Below are positions 12,130 to 23,679 of a stretch of DNA of 64,000 nt, in pieces; within the stretch, counting starts at the first letter, position 1; every line of letters starts with the position of its first letter. The stretch lies in the NCBI GenBank assembly GCA_007922225.1, contig ML680053.1, forward strand, positions 14,949,877 through 15,013,876. Reading direction: 5' to 3'. The notes beneath the pieces were generated by a model that saw nothing but the letters and a program-made list of their open reading frames with translations, did not search any database and was not told the DNA's origin. The DNA is from Emydura subglobosa (taxonomy: Eukaryota; Chordata; Testudines; Chelidae). The translations under genes were made by a program, and so were the position numbers.

Positions 12130-13073
12130 CCTTCTATAGTGTTTATCATATTCTTTGTAGAATGAGGCTGTCTGCATTTCCCCTTTTCCTGTCCTGATTG
12201 TCTCTTCCTTCTCTACTTGATGCTTTGAAAGTCTCCTTACATCTTCCACATAAGATATGTTAATAGTTTTTGTCTTTTGTATCTCCTTAGTTTGTCTTGC
12301 TGCAATAAATTCTCTATGCCAGACACTGGTTACCACCGCAGTTACTACCTCTGTCTCTTCTACACAAGTTCATAGGAATGATCTCCACCACATTTATCAC
12401 ATCTTGTTTTCCCTTTACAAACAATTGCTACATGCCCATATCATTTGTTTTTATAACACTTTAAGGGAGGAGGATATATGGTTTTGTTCTGAACATCTGA
12501 AACCCTAGTGCTACTTTCTTAAATAGAGTCCCTCCCTTAAATGTAATCGGTACAGCTGTTGGTGGCTTGCTTTCCTCCTTCTTGTTTACTGGTTAGTTCC
12601 TTACACTTTCTCTCATCATTGATTAGCTCTAATGGCACTTCATATATTATCCCCTTTATTTCAGTCAAATACTTTGGTAGTTAGCAATTTATTTTGACTT
12701 TTCTTAGCATTTTAGTTTTTAGCTGTTTATCAGTTTGCCTTTTTAAAAAATAAATAAATAAAATAAAAATACTCTACTAAAAGATCACCGGTTTGCAGCC
12801 CCCTGGCACTTACAATACCCATCTGCTTTTTTAAAACTAGTCAACTACTTTCAAAGGATTATCACCTAGTCTTATTTCTTTGGCTAGGAAATCTTAAACC
12901 AAAATGTTGTAATTGTATTTCCCTCCTCAGCTTTGCTTTTTTGCAGCTATCATCTGTTTCTGCTTCTACACTTTACTTTTTTGTTCCTGGCTACTTTGTA
13001 TCCATTCTCCCTCTCTAATAGACTCTTCTTCAGCTTCTAGAGTGACCTCATTTGGGGTTAAAAAGTCCTCCAT
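12130..13073 (-). pseudogene. LINE ORF1, gag-like with CCHC zinc knuckle
   Basis: A start codon at 13073-13071 opens a 35-codon frame (MEDFLTPNEVTLEAEEES...) ending in a stop; it lies 34 bp past a TATA-like motif. Lower in coordinate the minus strand reads, with frame changes, a LKCYKNK.YGHVAIVCKGKQ block near 12390-12450. This is a zinc knuckle with the second Cys changed. A second Cys-rich piece (CGGN...) follows and a DVRRLSKHQVEKEETIRTGK tail at 12240-12160. The knuckle-plus-tail arrangement is that of gag-like ORF1 proteins of jockey/I-type LINEs. Heavily mutated; the N-terminal half is hardest to follow. Confidence 0.55.
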
Positions 13074-13106
13074 CTCCTCCCAACCACCTTCTGGTCTCAG
13101 CTTGCT

Positions 13107-13122
13107 GGCTTTATATAGACTC
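13107..13122 (-). promoter_or_regulatory. TATA-like motif upstream of the LINE ORF1 start
   Basis: The minus strand reads 'tctatataaagcc' about 34 bp before the ATG at 13073. It may be a relic of an element promoter. An unrelated LTR edge at this position is the alternative. Confidence 0.35.
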
Positions 13123-13274
13123 AACCTGCCTCAGCCCACCTAAACTTCGTCAATCACTCTTTCAAGCCCTGGCTCTCCCCCAGGTGCAGCCTATCAGGTT
13201 AATTGACCTAATTTAAGCTGTTCTGCATTGTGTGGAGGGTGGACATCCCATCCCAAGGACCTAACTAAGGAAAA

Positions 13275-14275
13275 CAGGGGAATGTTTTTTTCTGATGAAG
13301 GAAGAATGTACAGAGAGGCCCCTGTGAGGAAAAATTAAAGGCCAAAGGAGCCTTACAAGCAATTGACTATGCCTACTAAGCCTCGGGGGGGCTTAATGTT
13401 ATTAGCCCAGGACCGTCCTTTTGCATGTCACTTGGCAGCAGAAATGACCTATGAGAGGGTAAAGAAGAATTTTCATTGGCCAAATATTCAGAATGAGGTA
13501 AAGGAATACTACAGGTCTTGCGACGTCTTTCCAAAACAGAGGAAGCCTATAGGACACCACAAAGTTCTCCTGCACCCCTTAGTAATTGAGGAAGCCATTG
13601 ATATAGTTGGATCTATGCCCTAGCCAACCCAGAGGGAAAGAAATTCATTTTGCTAGTAGTGGACTCAATACCCAGAGGCAGCTGGTCTGTCTAACAGAGA
13701 GGCTGATGCAGTGGCTGCAGCTCTGTTTGCTGTATTCAGCAGAGTAGGTTTGTCAAAGGACATCTTACCAAATATCATGTCCCAGTTATTTAGTGAATTA
13801 TGGAGAATGCCTGGGGTAAAACAGCTGAGATTTGCCTCATAACCCAGAAACAGACCCTGTAATTGAAAGGTTCCATGGGACTCTAAAAGTCTATGCTGTG
13901 AGTCTATGCAACCAGGAGGGCGAGTGACAGGTTAACATTTCATCCCAATCTGTTGTTGGCTCATAGGGAGATACCCCAAGAGCCCTCAGGGTTTGCCTCA
14001 TTTGATCTCTTGTATGGGAGAAAGGCGAGAGGGTTCCCTGCATTTCAGCAGGGACTCCTGGGCAGAGGGGAGCCGGTGACTGATTACGTGCAGAGTTTAG
14101 AAAGGCGTTAAAGTCCAACGATGGAAACAGTTCAAATGACCCTCACTAAAAGCCAAGCTACAACCCAGAAAGCGGGGTATGACCACAGTGCCTGCGAATG
14201 CCCATTTGATACCAGGGACGTGGTGCTAATGTTACTCCCTGTAAAAAGGCATAAAATGCAGAGTTCATGCAGTAT
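13275..14275 (+). pseudogene. Ty3/gypsy-like integrase fossil
   Basis: The frame 13363-13623 reads the N-terminal integrase zinc-binding region: RVKKNFHWPNIQNEVKEYYR, then SCDVFPKQR, where the second Cys of the Cys-x2-Cys pair is Phe, and later EEAIDIVG. With frame changes the catalytic-core context follows (EADAVAAALFAVFSRVG near 13700). At 13955-14110 there is LLxAYRE...FDLLYGRxARG-like text, and at 14160-14270 the C-terminal block QKAGYDHSACECPFDTRD with VVLMLLPVK. Many stops and frameshifts. RT and RNase H between protease (9.0-9.8 kb) and this part are absent; the LINE occupies that place. Confidence 0.8.
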
Positions 14276-14279
14276 TCCA

Positions 14280-14410
14280 TTTGCCAGAAGCTGGGAATGG
14301 GTGACGGGATGGACCACTTGATGATTACCTGTTCTGTTCATTCCCTCGGAAGCACCTGGCATTGACCACTGTCGGAAGACAGGATACTGGGCTAGATGGA
14401 CCATTGGTTT
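14280..14410 (+). mobile_element. CR1 3' UTR fragment (short-tail subfamily)
   Basis: Contains 'gaagctgggaatgggtgacg', 'tgatgattacctgttctg', 'agcacctggcattgacca' and 'gggctagatggaccattggt', collinear with 34890-35030 and 46300-46440. Only the 3' untranslated part remains. Confidence 0.85.
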
Positions 14411-14755
14411 GACCCAGTGTGGCCTCCACTGCAACTTGAGACCATTGCTCCTAGTTCTGTCATCTGCCACCATTGAAAACAGCCTAGCTGGAACCCCCCC
14501 CCTTCAGCTGGTTGAAGGCCGCTATCAAATCCTCCCTCACTCTTTTCTTCTGCACACTAAACAAGCCCTTTCTGTAGTGGGGGGCTCAAAACTGGACACA
14601 ATACTCCAAATGTGACCTCACCAGTGCCGAACAGAGGGGAATAATCACTTCCCTCGATCTGCTGGCAATGCTCCTACTAATGCAGCCCAATATGCCGTTT
14701 GCCCTTGTTGTCAGGAAGGGCATACTGCTGACTCATGTCCAGCTTCCTATGGGAC
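14411..14755 (-). mobile_element. CR1 LINE fragment, late ORF2
   Basis: Matches 47808-48225 on the same strand ('caacttgagaccattg', 'actggacacaatactcca', 'ctgactcatgtccagctt'). A stretch between 'aacaagccc' and 'tttctgtagtgggggg' (about 14570) is deleted compared with 47949-48060. Placed tail-to-tail with the plus-strand CR1 piece at 14280. Confidence 0.9.
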
Positions 14756-16849
14756 TGTGTGAATTTAAAGTGTTATCTTTTAGGTTACTTAATGCAGAAG
14801 TGACCATCAGAGGCTTGTTAATCAAGTGTTATAAAATGTACAGACTACAAAAATATACAGATTAAAAAAATTTGCATGGGCTTAAATTGACGACATTGCA
14901 ATATTTAGCAATTCTTGGTCAATCATAAAAAAACATTTGGGAATGAAGGTCTCTTTGTAAAAGGGTTTTATATTCAGAGTCCACGTGAGCATGTGAAGGC
15001 AATATGGAGCCAGCACATGAGGGAATGAACCACCCAGGGTCATCAAGCTACTTTAGACAAAGGTTTAGCTCGATACGGTAAATTAAATCTCTCAAAAGCA
15101 TGTTACTTTGTTTTATATGGAACCTTTTGCTCCTATTATCCTTACTCACTACCTCTTAAATAAACTTAGGATTGTTTTCACTTCAGTGCTGTGATATAGA
15201 AGCAGATCCTCAGCAGAATCAACCAGTGTGTGTATATTGTTCCTCTGGGGACATCTTACCTGGTGTAACCCCTCAGGAGATTACCTAGATTCCTGGGGCT
15301 GTGTGTTCTGGTAGCTCAGGGTGAGGCATGCTGGCCCTGGTAGGGACAGAGAGCCAAGGGCAGACTCAGAGGCTGTTTGGTCACCAATAGGGAATGAGAT
15401 GCCCTTCCCTGGGGGCTCAGGAGGGGGGAGAAGCCATTTTGGATCAGTCTGGAGTCAGCCAGGGAAAGGGCAGGACTGGTGGGAGGAGAGGGAGCTGGCC
15501 TGCATATAGGGTCCCCTGAAAACTGGCCTTTGGAGATCCCTCAGCTTGGCCCTTTCCCTCTCCAAAGTGACTTCCAGTTTGCAGAGCTTGTTGGGAAAAT
15601 CCCAGTTAGCTCTCCAGCTCCCTAGGTGAGATGAGTCACCACATGGCACTATTGCTCTGGCTGCTAGTCCAGGGCTGTTGTCTGCTGTGAGTGTGTCTGA
15701 GCGCTAGGGTCGGAGACTAATGTGAGGATTTTTGGTATAGTTTTGTAATCTGCACCTTGAGCCCTGCACCCCTTTGTGGTGAGGGGAAATCCTGGCACGA
15801 AGAGCAACCTGACTCCTGCATGAAGGGGACGCCTGCCAGCAGTGTTCGAACATCAGCCTCTCTGCAATGACCTGAGGATCCGTTGGTGAGTTGTGAGTGC
15901 ACCACCTTTTAGTTAGCGAGTCAGGGAGATTGTTTGGGAGACTCCTACTCCCTGAACTGTGTCCTCAAGCCAGGGTAAGGGTTTGCGGATTTTATTACCT
16001 GCTGCCTATTAAATTTGCAGAGGGACTGATCACCTTATCCCACTTGTGAGTCTTTTGAGCCGTACTGAATCCAGCTAGCCAAGTTGCTAACTGCTGCATG
16101 GAAGATATCACGGTCCCAGGTTGTCGGGGCCCCAACAAAGTGTGCGTGTCAACAGGACAGTAATTTTACATTTGCTCTATCAGGTCACGTGACTGGGGGA
16201 ATTCACAGGTATTATAGGCATGGCCCCACTGGCCCTGAGAATAATTATGTTATGTTATATTTATCTCCTGTTCAATATAATTACTGTGCTGAATATATTG
16301 TATATGTTTGTGTTATTTTTTGGGAGTCTCCAGCTATCTGGCAGGTAAGAGGGGGTTACCCTGTGATTAGAATTTTCTTCTCAAGCTGCCCTGGCGACCC
16401 TGCCAAATAAATTCATATGGGAAGAAAATAAAGAAGTGACACCCTGCTGAGCGGGTGGCTTCAGAGGAACCCAGGCCTGTCCATCAAAACCCATAAGGAG
16501 ATTGATGCTAAAGGAGTTAAGTGGGTGGATAGGGGGTGCTACACTGGTATTATTGTGAGTAGCCAGTGACAGGGGCTGGATACTACAGGAGGATGGTTTC
16601 AGAGGGGCTTGGGTGCACTGCAAAGCAAAGTCAGGGCTAGCATTGCCCTGAGGAGATTGTTTGTTTGGGTGGCTAATAGGCTGGTGGTGTCAGGAAACTG
16701 ATACCATTAAGCACAAGCAAGTCTCTCTCTCTCCGTCACTGGAGACAGGAGAGGCAATAAGGTGACTTAGTCCTGGTCACCCTGAGAACTGTCACACCCT
16801 CCTGTGACACAAAGGCTCATTGGTGGTTCACTATTCTGTGTCAGCAACT
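14756..16849. other. Unidentified, partly GC-rich; possibly LTR-derived
   Basis: 14756-15230 is plain AT-rich sequence. 15240-16690 is more GC-rich with several TATA- and poly(A)-like words and many overlapping short frames on both strands. It has the feel of an old LTR or leader, perhaps of the neighbouring gypsy element, but I could not find paired ends or a protein motif. Confidence 0.3.
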
Positions 16850-18295
16850 CTTGTCAGGCCTGACATACTCACTACACCTAACACTCTGTCATGATACATA
16901 CCACAAAGTTGGCATGTAATATTTCATCGGACAACTAATAACTCACAGATCATTCATATTCTTACATGATGTATGAGGTGTATATAAAGAGTTATGGATA
17001 TGTGCTAGAATTGTGTTCTTTAACTGTGTTTGGGAAGCAGTACATAAGCCCAGTCTGCACTAGACAAAGGAATGTGTATTTGCTTGTTAGGCAGAGACAA
17101 TGAAGGCACATTTACATAAAAGGTATACAAAGCCATCAACCTATTGAGTGGGGAAGATAGTCTCTTGCAGTGGGATCTGACCCTCAAATGATACGCAATT
17201 GAATCGACTATACAATATTATTGTATTATAAAGTATATCAAGTACGGTCTTTTATTAAAGCTAATGACACACTAGTGATTAATATCATTGTAAAAATCTA
17301 TGTATTAACACTATATGGATTATGAATACTCACTGATATGATGCTTTAAAGTCTGTGACCAAACAAAGGAAGAAACAGGTCCTTCCCCAGGCTGGAGGGA
17401 AGGCAGCTCTCTACCCCTCTCCATTGAAATTAAGCAAGGTGTGACCAAAAACAACGGAAGCCTCATTTACATGTGAATCAGCATGGCAATGGAAAGTCCA
17501 CAGGAAGGAAAGACCAGTATGAGGTCAGCCTGAGTCTGGGTAAATATAAAAGGAGAGAAAAGAAGCCATCTGGGGAATCTATCACTGGATGGAGCTCTCC
17601 CAAGCTGAGAAAGATGGGGCTTCAACCAAAGGGGTTGAGGTCTCCGAGAAAACTGAATATAAATGTAAAAACCTGCTTAGGCGAAGATCTTTCACATAGG
17701 AAGATAAGGCAAATGAACACCTTGTACTTCTGTGGAAATTCCTGACAGAGAAAATCAGCCAGGCTGGGAAGAAAAAGATTGATAAGAAATATACCTTGAG
17801 CCAAGGCTGTAGCTTGTTAAGTCTTAGCGACTAGAAAGCATATTTTACTTTTATTTGTTTGTAACCATTTTGTTTTTATCCCTTGTACTTGAAGTCTTTT
17901 ACATTTATTTAATGAAAAACAGATAGGTTTTGTTCTCCCTTTAATCTAAACCAACCAGTGCTGTGTTTGAATTGGAATGATTGTTAACACCAATTTAAGG
18001 GATACATTGTGCTTCTGTCTCTTTGATAAGGTTCATTGCTCCTTTACTTTGAGTGTTTCAGGAGAGAGCTGAACACTTCAGGGCAGAGGGTTTGGGGAAA
18101 TTCAGGACTAGGCATGTGCTGGAGTCACCCTGTAAGTAGTAACCAGGGTGAGGCTGTTGTGTTTTAGGCATGCTGCTAAAGTCAGAGCACTGAACCAGGG
18201 CTGCACAGCACACAGACACTCAAGGAACCACATGCTTGCTCGGAAACCAACAGCCAGCAGATGTGAGCCACAGCAACAGGGTTACAGGACAAGTG
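16850..18295 (+). other. Possible old LTR-type repeat
   Basis: An AT-rich first half (16880-17340) leads to a TATA-like motif 'gtaaatataaaagg' at 17540-17553, followed by a T-rich stretch (17840-17900) and 'ccttgtacttgaag'. The arrangement resembles an ERV-type LTR on the plus strand, but I found no target duplication or TG...CA ends. A 90-codon frame at 17473-17745 shows no known domain. Confidence 0.25.
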
Positions 18296-20154
18296 ATGAC
18301 AAACCCTCGCTGGTCTCGACTGAATCCAAAAATGTAATACCTCCCTTCAGCACCAGAACCCAGTTCACACTCGGTACAGTATCATTTCAACTGAGTCTTC
18401 AGTTAATATTTAGGTGTCATCATTAATGCCCAATTAAAACCTTTAGGAAGTCTATCAGTGTAAGCAACTGACGAATATGTCTTCAGCACATTTTTCTCAC
18501 TTGATGCACCCCATGAAGGGAACTAATCAATTTCTTTCTTTTTTCTTTTTTTTTTTTTTTTTTAAAGAACTGGAGATGGTCTCATTTAGTCAAAATGCCT
18601 CTCCCCTTCTCACAAAGCTCTGCTTCACTAAGCTTAAATAGTTGCTGAAACATCATGGGAAACTTTGGAAAACATTTGGTCTAGAAACAATTTAATTTCT
18701 GTAGCAAGTGTTGGTTTTATTCTTCCTTTTTGTTTATTGCTAGTGACATTTTTATGAAAATAGGATATTGGGGTTTGTTTCTTTAAAATGTAAAGATGGG
18801 TTTAGTGCTCATGAAGCGCTCAACTGACAACACCAGACAGCAAAGCCCTCTGTTCCCAGAACAGTTAGGGCAGAGGCAGCACAAGCTATCCTTGTGGTTC
18901 CAAACACTGAAAGTGTGCTTGGTGCACTACAGAGACACAGAAGAAGAAGAAGGGGCAGAGTCCCTCCTGTCCCAGAGCTCTGATTGTGCAAGTTCCAGTT
19001 CTCTGATTCAGCAGGCCAGCCCAGATGTGGTACTGTTTATGGAAGCTCTAAATTACACCACAGGCATAACAGCCTTTAATGGACACTTATCTATGCAGAG
19101 GGGAAGTAAGTCAATTTATTTACCAGTTCTATTCTTCTATCTGACTTAAGGTACTTGCACAGACCATGAATTCACATCCATGTGAGAAACAACAGCTAGA
19201 TTTTTCTATAGAAGTCTCTAAGTACTAAAAGTGGAAGTTATAAAAGCATTCACTTTTTAGTGACTAACACTCCAAAGATAAATTGTTACAGCAGAGCAGT
19301 TACAATGCAACCTAGTTAGATTAATGTCTCTAAGTAAAAATTTGTTATTTTCCTTTAACATGATGAATACAACACAGGGCCTAAACCTTATAATACAAAC
19401 ATGCACACACAATCAATACAAGGATTGGGACTTCTGACAGAGATTTTCTGCTTTCCCATAGGCTCACCCTGAATGTTATGTTAATAATTGACTTTTACAC
19501 TTAGTTGTACCACATAGCTTGTTGATTCAGTATGCTCAATATTGTGCATACTGAAAGGTATACGATTTTAAATAAGAAAAATCTAACACTTAGGTTTACA
19601 TGGTGTCTTCAGTTCAGTGATATAAAACACCTCACAAAGACATTTGGCATCCAGTCAGATTCCTCTCTAGCAGTATTTCCCAGTCTCAATCCCATTGGCT
19701 TCTCAATACAATTTCCTGCACCTTTACAAATCCAACCCACACATTCAGTCTGGGTGACCCCTGGTAGCTCTACCTTCTCCCTGCAGCACTGGGATGGATA
19801 GGATGGGTGTTCAATATGGCTGCCAGGAGCTTCCAGCTTCTAACTAAGGGGTATGTGAGTACATACACGAGGTCTCCCCTTAATGAAGCCTTCTGTACCA
19901 GCTTCAAAACAGCTACGGAGCATGGTTAACAACTTCCTGCACTCACTATAGTGTGCTGAACCAGCACCTACTTCTTTGCAGTCACTCAAGGCTCTACACT
20001 GCCACTTTGTCTGGGAGTGTTTCCATATCAGCTCAGAGCAAGTAGAAACAGCAGCTGAAATTACAGTAATATGGTTTTTGGCTGAACATAGAAAAGAAAA
20101 GAGGATTACAACTACAGCAGTGGGGGGTTGGCATAGCAGGATAGCTGTTCCAGA
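18296..20154. other. No recognised gene
   Basis: Holds a poly-T tract with a few C interruptions at about 18536-18564. A 117-codon plus frame (18796-19149) and a 113-codon minus frame (19840-20181) have no recognisable motif and are treated as chance. Confidence 0.4.
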
Positions 20155-20345
20155 AAGGAACAGCAGCCCAGTATTTAGCATGCTAGTCTGGACCTACGGA
20201 GATCCGAGTTCAAGTTTCTGCTCCACCACATGCTGCCTGCGTAACCTTGAACAAGTCATTTAGTCTCTGTGCCTTAGTTATCTGTCTGTAACAGGGGGAC
20301 AATAGCACTTCCCTACCTCACAGGGGTATTGTCAGGGAAAGACCT
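20155..20345 (+). mobile_element. MIR-like SINE
   Basis: tRNA-derived head with a B-box-like 'gagttcaagtttctgctcc' at 20207-20225. The MIR core wording follows: 'taaccttgaacaagtcattt', 'ctctgtgccttagttatc', 'tgtaacagggggacaatag', 'cctacctcacagggg'. Old and diverged. Confidence 0.8.
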
Positions 20346-20404
20346 TGAGGTGCTCAGACAGTATGGTAACAGTGGCCACGTAAGTATTTAAGGCAGAGGA
20401 AAGA

Positions 20405-20970
20405 GGAGGAATCTAAGAAATGTAGGACTGGAAGGGACTTTGAGAGATCATTTAGTCTAGTCCACTGCACTGATGTACGACTAAATATTACCTAAACCAG
20501 ACTGACAGATGTTTGTCTAACTTGGTCTTTAAAACCTCCAGTGATGGGGATTCCACAACCTCGTTAGGTAATTTGTTCCAGTGTTTAACTACTCTTACAA
20601 TTAGAAAAATAATTCTAATATCTAACCTAAATTGCCCTTGCTGCAATTTAAACCCATTGTTCCTTGTCCTGTCGTCCATGGGGAAGGACAATAATTTATC
20701 ACATTCCTCTTTATAACCACCTTTTATGTACTTGAAGACTGTTATCAAGTCCCCCCTCATCATCTCTTCTCCAGATCGAAATTCATTTTTTTCGCCCGAT
20801 CTTTCCTCAGAGGTCCTGTTTTCTAGACCTAGAATCATTTTTGTTGCTCTCCTCTGGACTATCTCTACTTTGCCCCCATCTTTTCCAAAGTGCGTTGCCC
20901 AGAACTGGACACAATACTCCAGCTGAGGCCTGATCATTGCTGAATAGAGTCCTGCCATGCCCCGTTCCCC
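20405..20970 (-). mobile_element. CR1 LINE 3' part with late ORF2
   Basis: The minus frame 20488-20958 (156 codons, open) reads [60 protein letters not shown] and [20 protein letters not shown]. This is the C-terminal part of CR1 ORF2. The 3' UTR lies at 20405-20490 ('gactggaagggactttgag'). The 3' tail differs from the 10.8-kb copy, so it is a different and older subfamily. Confidence 0.95.
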
Positions 20971-21296
20971 AACATACTCCCTAAGCTAGGGGCAGGGGAG
21001 GGAAGGGAGACATAGGGCCCAAGAGCAGCTCTCTTGGGCCAGCAGCCTACATCAAAGGAATTGTCAGCTGTGATTGTGGTTGGATTATGGCCCCTTTATT
21101 AACCTGATTGGCACAAAGCGGCTACAACTAGGCTTGGGATTCAAGCCTAAAGTCTCTGTCCTATAAATTTAAATGGACAAATAGCATCAACCTTGCTGGA
21201 GACCCAGAGATGAATTTTTAGAGCTTCAACTTTCGTCAGCTTTGTCTTCCTCTTTACTCAATCCCCCTTGTTTTTCCTTTCAGCTCATGTTTAGGC
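20971..21296. other. No recognised feature
   Basis: Moderately GC-rich unique sequence between the CR1 and a MITE end. Nothing identified. Confidence 0.4.
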
Positions 21297-21480
21297 TAAG
21301 GGTGTGTCTATACTGATTCCCCTGTGTTGGGCCTCACAGATCGATGCAGTGGGATCGATTGAGCTGCCAGTGGAGACCCACTCAATCAATCCCGGAAGTG
21401 CTCTCCGTTTGATGCAGTAACTCCACCCCACGGAAAAAAATAACTCTGTGTCGACCAGAAGGCATTTTTTAATGGGAGTA
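21297..21480 (+). mobile_element. MITE-like fragment
   Basis: Starts TAA then 'gggtgtgtctatactg', the terminus also seen at 5400-5417, and runs into 'ctcacagatcgatgcagtgg' and 'ccactcaatcaatccc'. No opposite terminus was found, so it is truncated. Probably Harbinger-type given the TAA. Confidence 0.5.
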
Positions 21481-22194
21481 GGGTTAGCATTGCAGAGGCT
21501 CTGTAGGTACAAGTTTTGGGATGGATTTGAAAGAGGTGAGTTGCTGCCTAGAGAGCTGGAAGAAATAAAAGGAAGCCAGTGAAGGGACTTGGGGAGGAGA
21601 GTAATGTAGTCTGTGATGGTGGTTTTAGCTGCAGTGGAATAAAGGGCAGCAAAATGGGAATGAGGAGGCCAGACAGGAGGAGATTCCAGCAGTTCAGTTT
21701 GCAGGTAACCCAGGCCTGGCTAAGTCTTGTAGCAAAAGGAATAGGAAGAAGAGTTAGGTTGGAAAGGTACGTTACTCATCCTTTTTCTGAAAGAACCACC
21801 TGAGTCTAATGTCCATTTATTTCTTGGCTTCTGTTGATGATACCTAGAAGGATGCTAATCAGAGCTGATTGCAGTGGTAGTTTTGTTATGTGGACACTTG
21901 TCCATCAGCATCCAGATATTAACCATCAACCAGCTTCATAGAACACCAACCAGCAGAGGAAAGGTATTCCATTGCTGAAACTCCAGGCCATCACACCTTT
22001 ATTTAAGATTCTTTTGGCTCCTACAGCTTATCCTTGATCAGTTGGTATAACTCTCCATTTTCAAAAATCACCCCACTAATTACAATGGAGTTCTTAGAAG
22101 TGAACAGCCTCTTTTTTTAATACAAATATCCTACATATTAAAAATAAGAGGTAAGACATACTGTAAATATGATGTAGCTGTGGTGGTTATTAGT
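21481..22194. other. No recognised feature
   Basis: A 74-codon plus frame (21579-21803) has no recognised domain. Confidence 0.4.
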
Positions 22195-22285
22195 ATCACC
22201 ATAATACAGATAGTAAACTGAGGCCCTGAGAGATTAAGTGACTGACCTAAGATCACACTGGCAGTCTGTTGCAGGTATCACAGCA
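22195..22285 (-). mobile_element. MIR-like SINE fragment
   Basis: 'agtaaactgaggccctgagag', 'aagtgactgacctaag' and 'tcacactggcag' are the reverse-strand MIR core. Only the core remains. Confidence 0.7.
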
Positions 22286-23259
22286 ACTAGCATGATATAC
22301 ACGTCTAAAATGGACAAACAACTAGACCCACTAAGATGGCTCTTTAGAGATATAACATAGTTAAATAAGGCAATTTTCCTTCAAGCAGAGCTAGTGATTG
22401 GCCACAGCTTGAAGTCATTGTTCATCAGAAGGAAGTAATTTACTAATTTTCTGTCTAGGTAACTTTTGTTAAATGCACTTTTAAAAATTAGAAGCATCAG
22501 GAAGTCAATAGACTAAAATTAAGAAAATATCACAGGGAAGATAAAGGAATATTCTGCCATAGAGATGTATTTATATACCTTGTTTTGTTTAGGAAACCAT
22601 CTCTTCATGGTTTCCTTGGCAAGCTGTCTAGATCAATCGGCAAAAAAATCAAAAAAATCAGTTCTCATGTGTCAGGTAGTTGCGCTCCAGAATGAATCTG
22701 GATTGTATGACTGATCTATAAATGTTTCTGTGTGGCAACCTTTGACCTTGCTGGGTTTCTTTCAACAACTTTGTCTGAAGTAGGAAACATAAGGATCACG
22801 GGAGAGTTTAATATCTTCCAATCACCCAAGCCACGAGCCTGTTATTGAAACTGCTGTTATGACTTACAGCACATATAATCCTTTTGTTGTTATCAGTAAT
22901 AAGGCTAAAGTCCTTTAAGATATAATTTTTTGCTTACAGGGGCATTTTAGGGACAACATAAAAGTATGCTTCAGGGGTGGCAAAGCTGTTTTATTTTTTT
23001 CCTTCACGTGGGCCCCAGAGTGTAGCACATTAGGGCTATATCTGTCCTGCAGCTCATCTTCTCCCCAACCCAGACACTGCACTATTTCAGGTTGCTGGCT
23101 CCATCCCTGTTTAGTTTTGGTAGCTCCCCAGTTGATTGCTGGCTTTCCTCTTTGGTACGAGGAGTGGGGAGACAGTGGAGTAATTTCTGCTTCCTTTTTC
23201 TCCTGGACAGTCAATCTTTTCCTTCTGTTCTCATTAAGGAACAGACAGAAAACCAACAC
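22286..23259. other. No recognised feature
   Basis: AT-rich to 22900. The opposing frames around 22915-23307 show no domain. Confidence 0.4.
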
Positions 23260-23440
23260 CCACTGAAGGTTATGGTAATCTTTCCATTGACTTCAGTGGG
23301 CAACTGACCAAGTTTACTTTTGCACCAAGTTGAACACCTCTTGAGATGAAGTACTGAGCACCCTTAGTTCTCAGTGACTTCATTAGGAGCTAAGGGTGAT
23401 CCATATCTCACAGGAGGTGCTCAGTACTTTACAAGGTCAA
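23260..23440. repeat. Palindromic amniote repeat
   Basis: A perfect 14-bp inverted repeat: AAGTACTGAGCACC at 23349-23362 and its complement at 23416-23429. A second pair lies inside it (CACCCTTAG with CTAAGGGTG, starting at 23360), and 'ttgacttcagtggg' flanks it. This is the vocabulary of an old palindromic element common in sauropsids. The transcript could form a long hairpin. Confidence 0.7.
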
Positions 23441-23679
23441 ACCCTAATTTGGGGAAAATGGACAATGAAGTGTGAAAAATGTCAGGTGAGAGAGTGGCAG
23501 CTACTCTTCATACATTATTGTATTTGCGGTTTGTTCTCGCCCATGAAGAACCTCTTGGATTCCCCTGAGAAAAATCTTACTTTTGTTTTAGCCATTTTAC
23601 CAGGAAATCTTTGGACAGATATACCAAAGCTCTTGCAATTTATACTGTGACTTTCCTGGGGCAAGGGCTACATACTCTT
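23441..23679. other. Unique spacer between two palindromic repeats
   Basis: No repeat or motif recognised. An 84-codon plus-strand frame covers most of it but shows no domain. Confidence 0.35.

Larger units (their letters stand above)
9930..13270 (-). mobile_element. Degenerate two-ORF non-CR1 LINE (I/jockey-like), minus strand
   Basis: On the minus strand the order is: TATA-containing leader (13270-13075), ORF1 with CCHC knuckle (about 13073-12130), ORF2 APE-type endonuclease (about 11940-10825), then the endonuclease-RT linker and the start of RT (10276-9930). A CR1 3' end (10277-10817) is inserted between the last two. The protein pattern does not resemble CR1 or Tx1 ORFs; it resembles jockey/I-type elements annotated in fish and invertebrates. 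Most of RT and the 3' end are missing. It lies between the two halves of a plus-strand gypsy fossil, so it probably inserted into that element. Clade assignment is inference from motif recognition. Confidence 0.7.

Noticed and set aside
18796..19149. 117-codon plus frame starting MGLVLMKRS, considered as a host exon
   Set aside because: No known domain, no supporting splice sites, and an opposing frame in the same place; nothing supports it beyond length.
20200..20230. A tRNA gene, because of the B-box-like sequence
   Set aside because: No cloverleaf; it is the tRNA-derived head of a MIR.
19840..20263. Opposed frames of 113 and 95 codons
   Set aside because: They partly overlap a MIR and show no domain.
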